The notes under the pieces: generated by a model
The model's input: the letters and a program-made list of their open reading frames with translations, nothing else
What the model was told of the DNA's origin: nothing
Databases searched by the model: none
Shown: positions 4,840 through 5,330 of the stretch, piece after piece
How positions within the stretch are numbered: the first letter of the stretch is position 1
How the letters are laid out: every line of letters begins with the position of its first letter
Assembly (NCBI GenBank): GCA_003540955.1
Contig: DPMX01000328.1
Span: forward strand, 1-5,330
Source of the DNA: Gammaproteobacteria bacterium
GTDB taxonomy: Bacteria; Pseudomonadota; Gammaproteobacteria; Ga0077536
DNA length: 5,330 nucleotides
Direction: 5' to 3'
Position numbers and translations under genes: made by a program

Positions 4840-5330
4840 AAGTGACGTTGCGAAATTTCCGCTCAGTGCAATAGGACAATCGATCTTACGCAAAGAGGAT
4901 CCAAAGCTCCTAACTGGCCGCGGCCGATACCTTGCTGATATCACGCTGCCCGATATGCTGCACGCCGCCTTCGTTCGATCCCCATTCGCACATGCAAAAA
5001 TTACCCGAATAGATGTGTCGGCTGCTATCGCTGTCGATGGGGTCGAACTAGTTTGGACTGGATCCGATACGCAGCAATACACCGAAGGGGTTAAAGCTGG
5101 CCAAAATTGCGACAATTATGTCCACACTACTCAACCTGCAATAGCAAATAAGGTTGTCCATTTTGTAGGCGAGACAATAGCTATCGTCGTTGCAAAGAGC
5201 CGATGCTTAGCAGAGGACGCAGCCGAGCTCATTGATGTCGAGTACGAAGAGTTACCTGTCGTTGCAGACATAGAGCAGGCAAATGAGGCGGACGCCATCG
5301 CTAATACAGAAATACCGAATAACGTTATCC
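4832..5330 (+). CDS. Molybdenum hydroxylase molybdopterin-binding (large) subunit, N-terminal part, cut by window edge
   Basis: The reading frame is open for 166 codons to the right edge. It encodes the N-terminal a/b hammerhead domain of the xanthine-oxidase-family large subunit, normally about 750-800 residues. The diagnostic segments are IGQSILRKEDPKLLTGRGRY (14-33), LADITLPDMLHAAFVRSPFA (34-53), FVGETIAIVVA (111-121) and the ELIDVEYEELPVV strand (132-144). These are as conserved in CoxL, isoquinoline, nicotine and aldehyde oxidoreductases. The molybdopterin-binding domains and the active-site loop that separates true CO dehydrogenase from other hydroxylases are outside the window, so the substrate is unknown. 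I chose the ATG at 4832, which overlaps the FeS gene by eight bases. Its ribosome site is weak (an A-rich run), so coupling to the upstream gene probably drives translation. Confidence 0.93.
   Translation, partial: MLKSDVAKFPLSAIGQSILRKEDPKLLTGRGRYLADITLPDMLHAAFVRSPFAHAKITRIDVSAAIAVDGVELVWTGSDTQQYTEGVKAGQNCDNYVHTTQPAIANKVVHFVGETIAIVVAKSRCLAEDAAELIDVEYEELPVVADIEQANEADAIANTEIPNNVI

Noticed and set aside
4690..5115. A 141-codon minus-strand open frame spanning the small/large subunit junction
   Set aside because: Both plus-strand genes beneath it are strongly supported by cysteine ligands and hammerhead-domain motifs; the antisense product is Ser/Ile/Arg-rich and featureless.
3476..5330. Naming the operon coxMSL (carbon monoxide dehydrogenase)
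   Set aside because: The order and subunit families fit, but many non-CO hydroxylases share them and the diagnostic large-subunit active-site loop is outside the window.

Overview
The window looks like bacterial chromosomal DNA, gene-dense and of intermediate GC by eye. The gene families (Sulfotransfer_4-type sulfotransferase, lactonase-type metallo-beta-lactamase, amidase-signature hydrolase, three-subunit molybdenum hydroxylase) are most often seen together in metabolically versatile soil or marine Proteobacteria. No marker gene is present, so that placement is a weak inference. I see no rRNA, tRNA, CRISPR array, insertion sequence or phage gene.

Layout. Left arm, minus strand: a two-gene cluster transcribed leftward. 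The first gene (592-1359) is a metallo-beta-lactamase-fold hydrolase of the N-acyl-homoserine-lactonase type. It is followed after 19 bases by a PAPS-type sulfotransferase (572 down to 1) that runs off the left edge close to its expected C-terminus. Middle: a 414-base divergent intergenic region (1360-1773) with no convincing gene but several perfect dyads, short direct repeats and weak promoter-like elements. Right arm, plus strand: an amidase-signature enzyme (1774-3210), a 265-base spacer with its own promoter-like element and an inverted repeat, then an overlapping operon encoding the FAD (3476-4333), [2Fe-2S] (4330-4839) and molybdopterin (4832 to the right edge, partial) subunits of a xanthine-oxidase-family molybdenum hydroxylase in the classical M-S-L order.

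How the genes may work together (inference). Molybdenum hydroxylases insert a water-derived oxygen next to a ring nitrogen or into an aldehyde or similar carbon, and with N-heterocycles this yields cyclic amides (lactams). The amidase resembles the NylA-like, cyclic-amide-opening branch of the amidase-signature family, and the divergent MBL enzyme belongs to a ring-opening (lactonase) family. The cluster therefore reads as a possible catabolic module: oxidise a heterocycle, then open the ring. The sulfotransferase has no obvious place in it. The substrate cannot be read from this window because the part of the large subunit that lines the active site lies beyond the right edge. No transcriptional regulator gene is visible.
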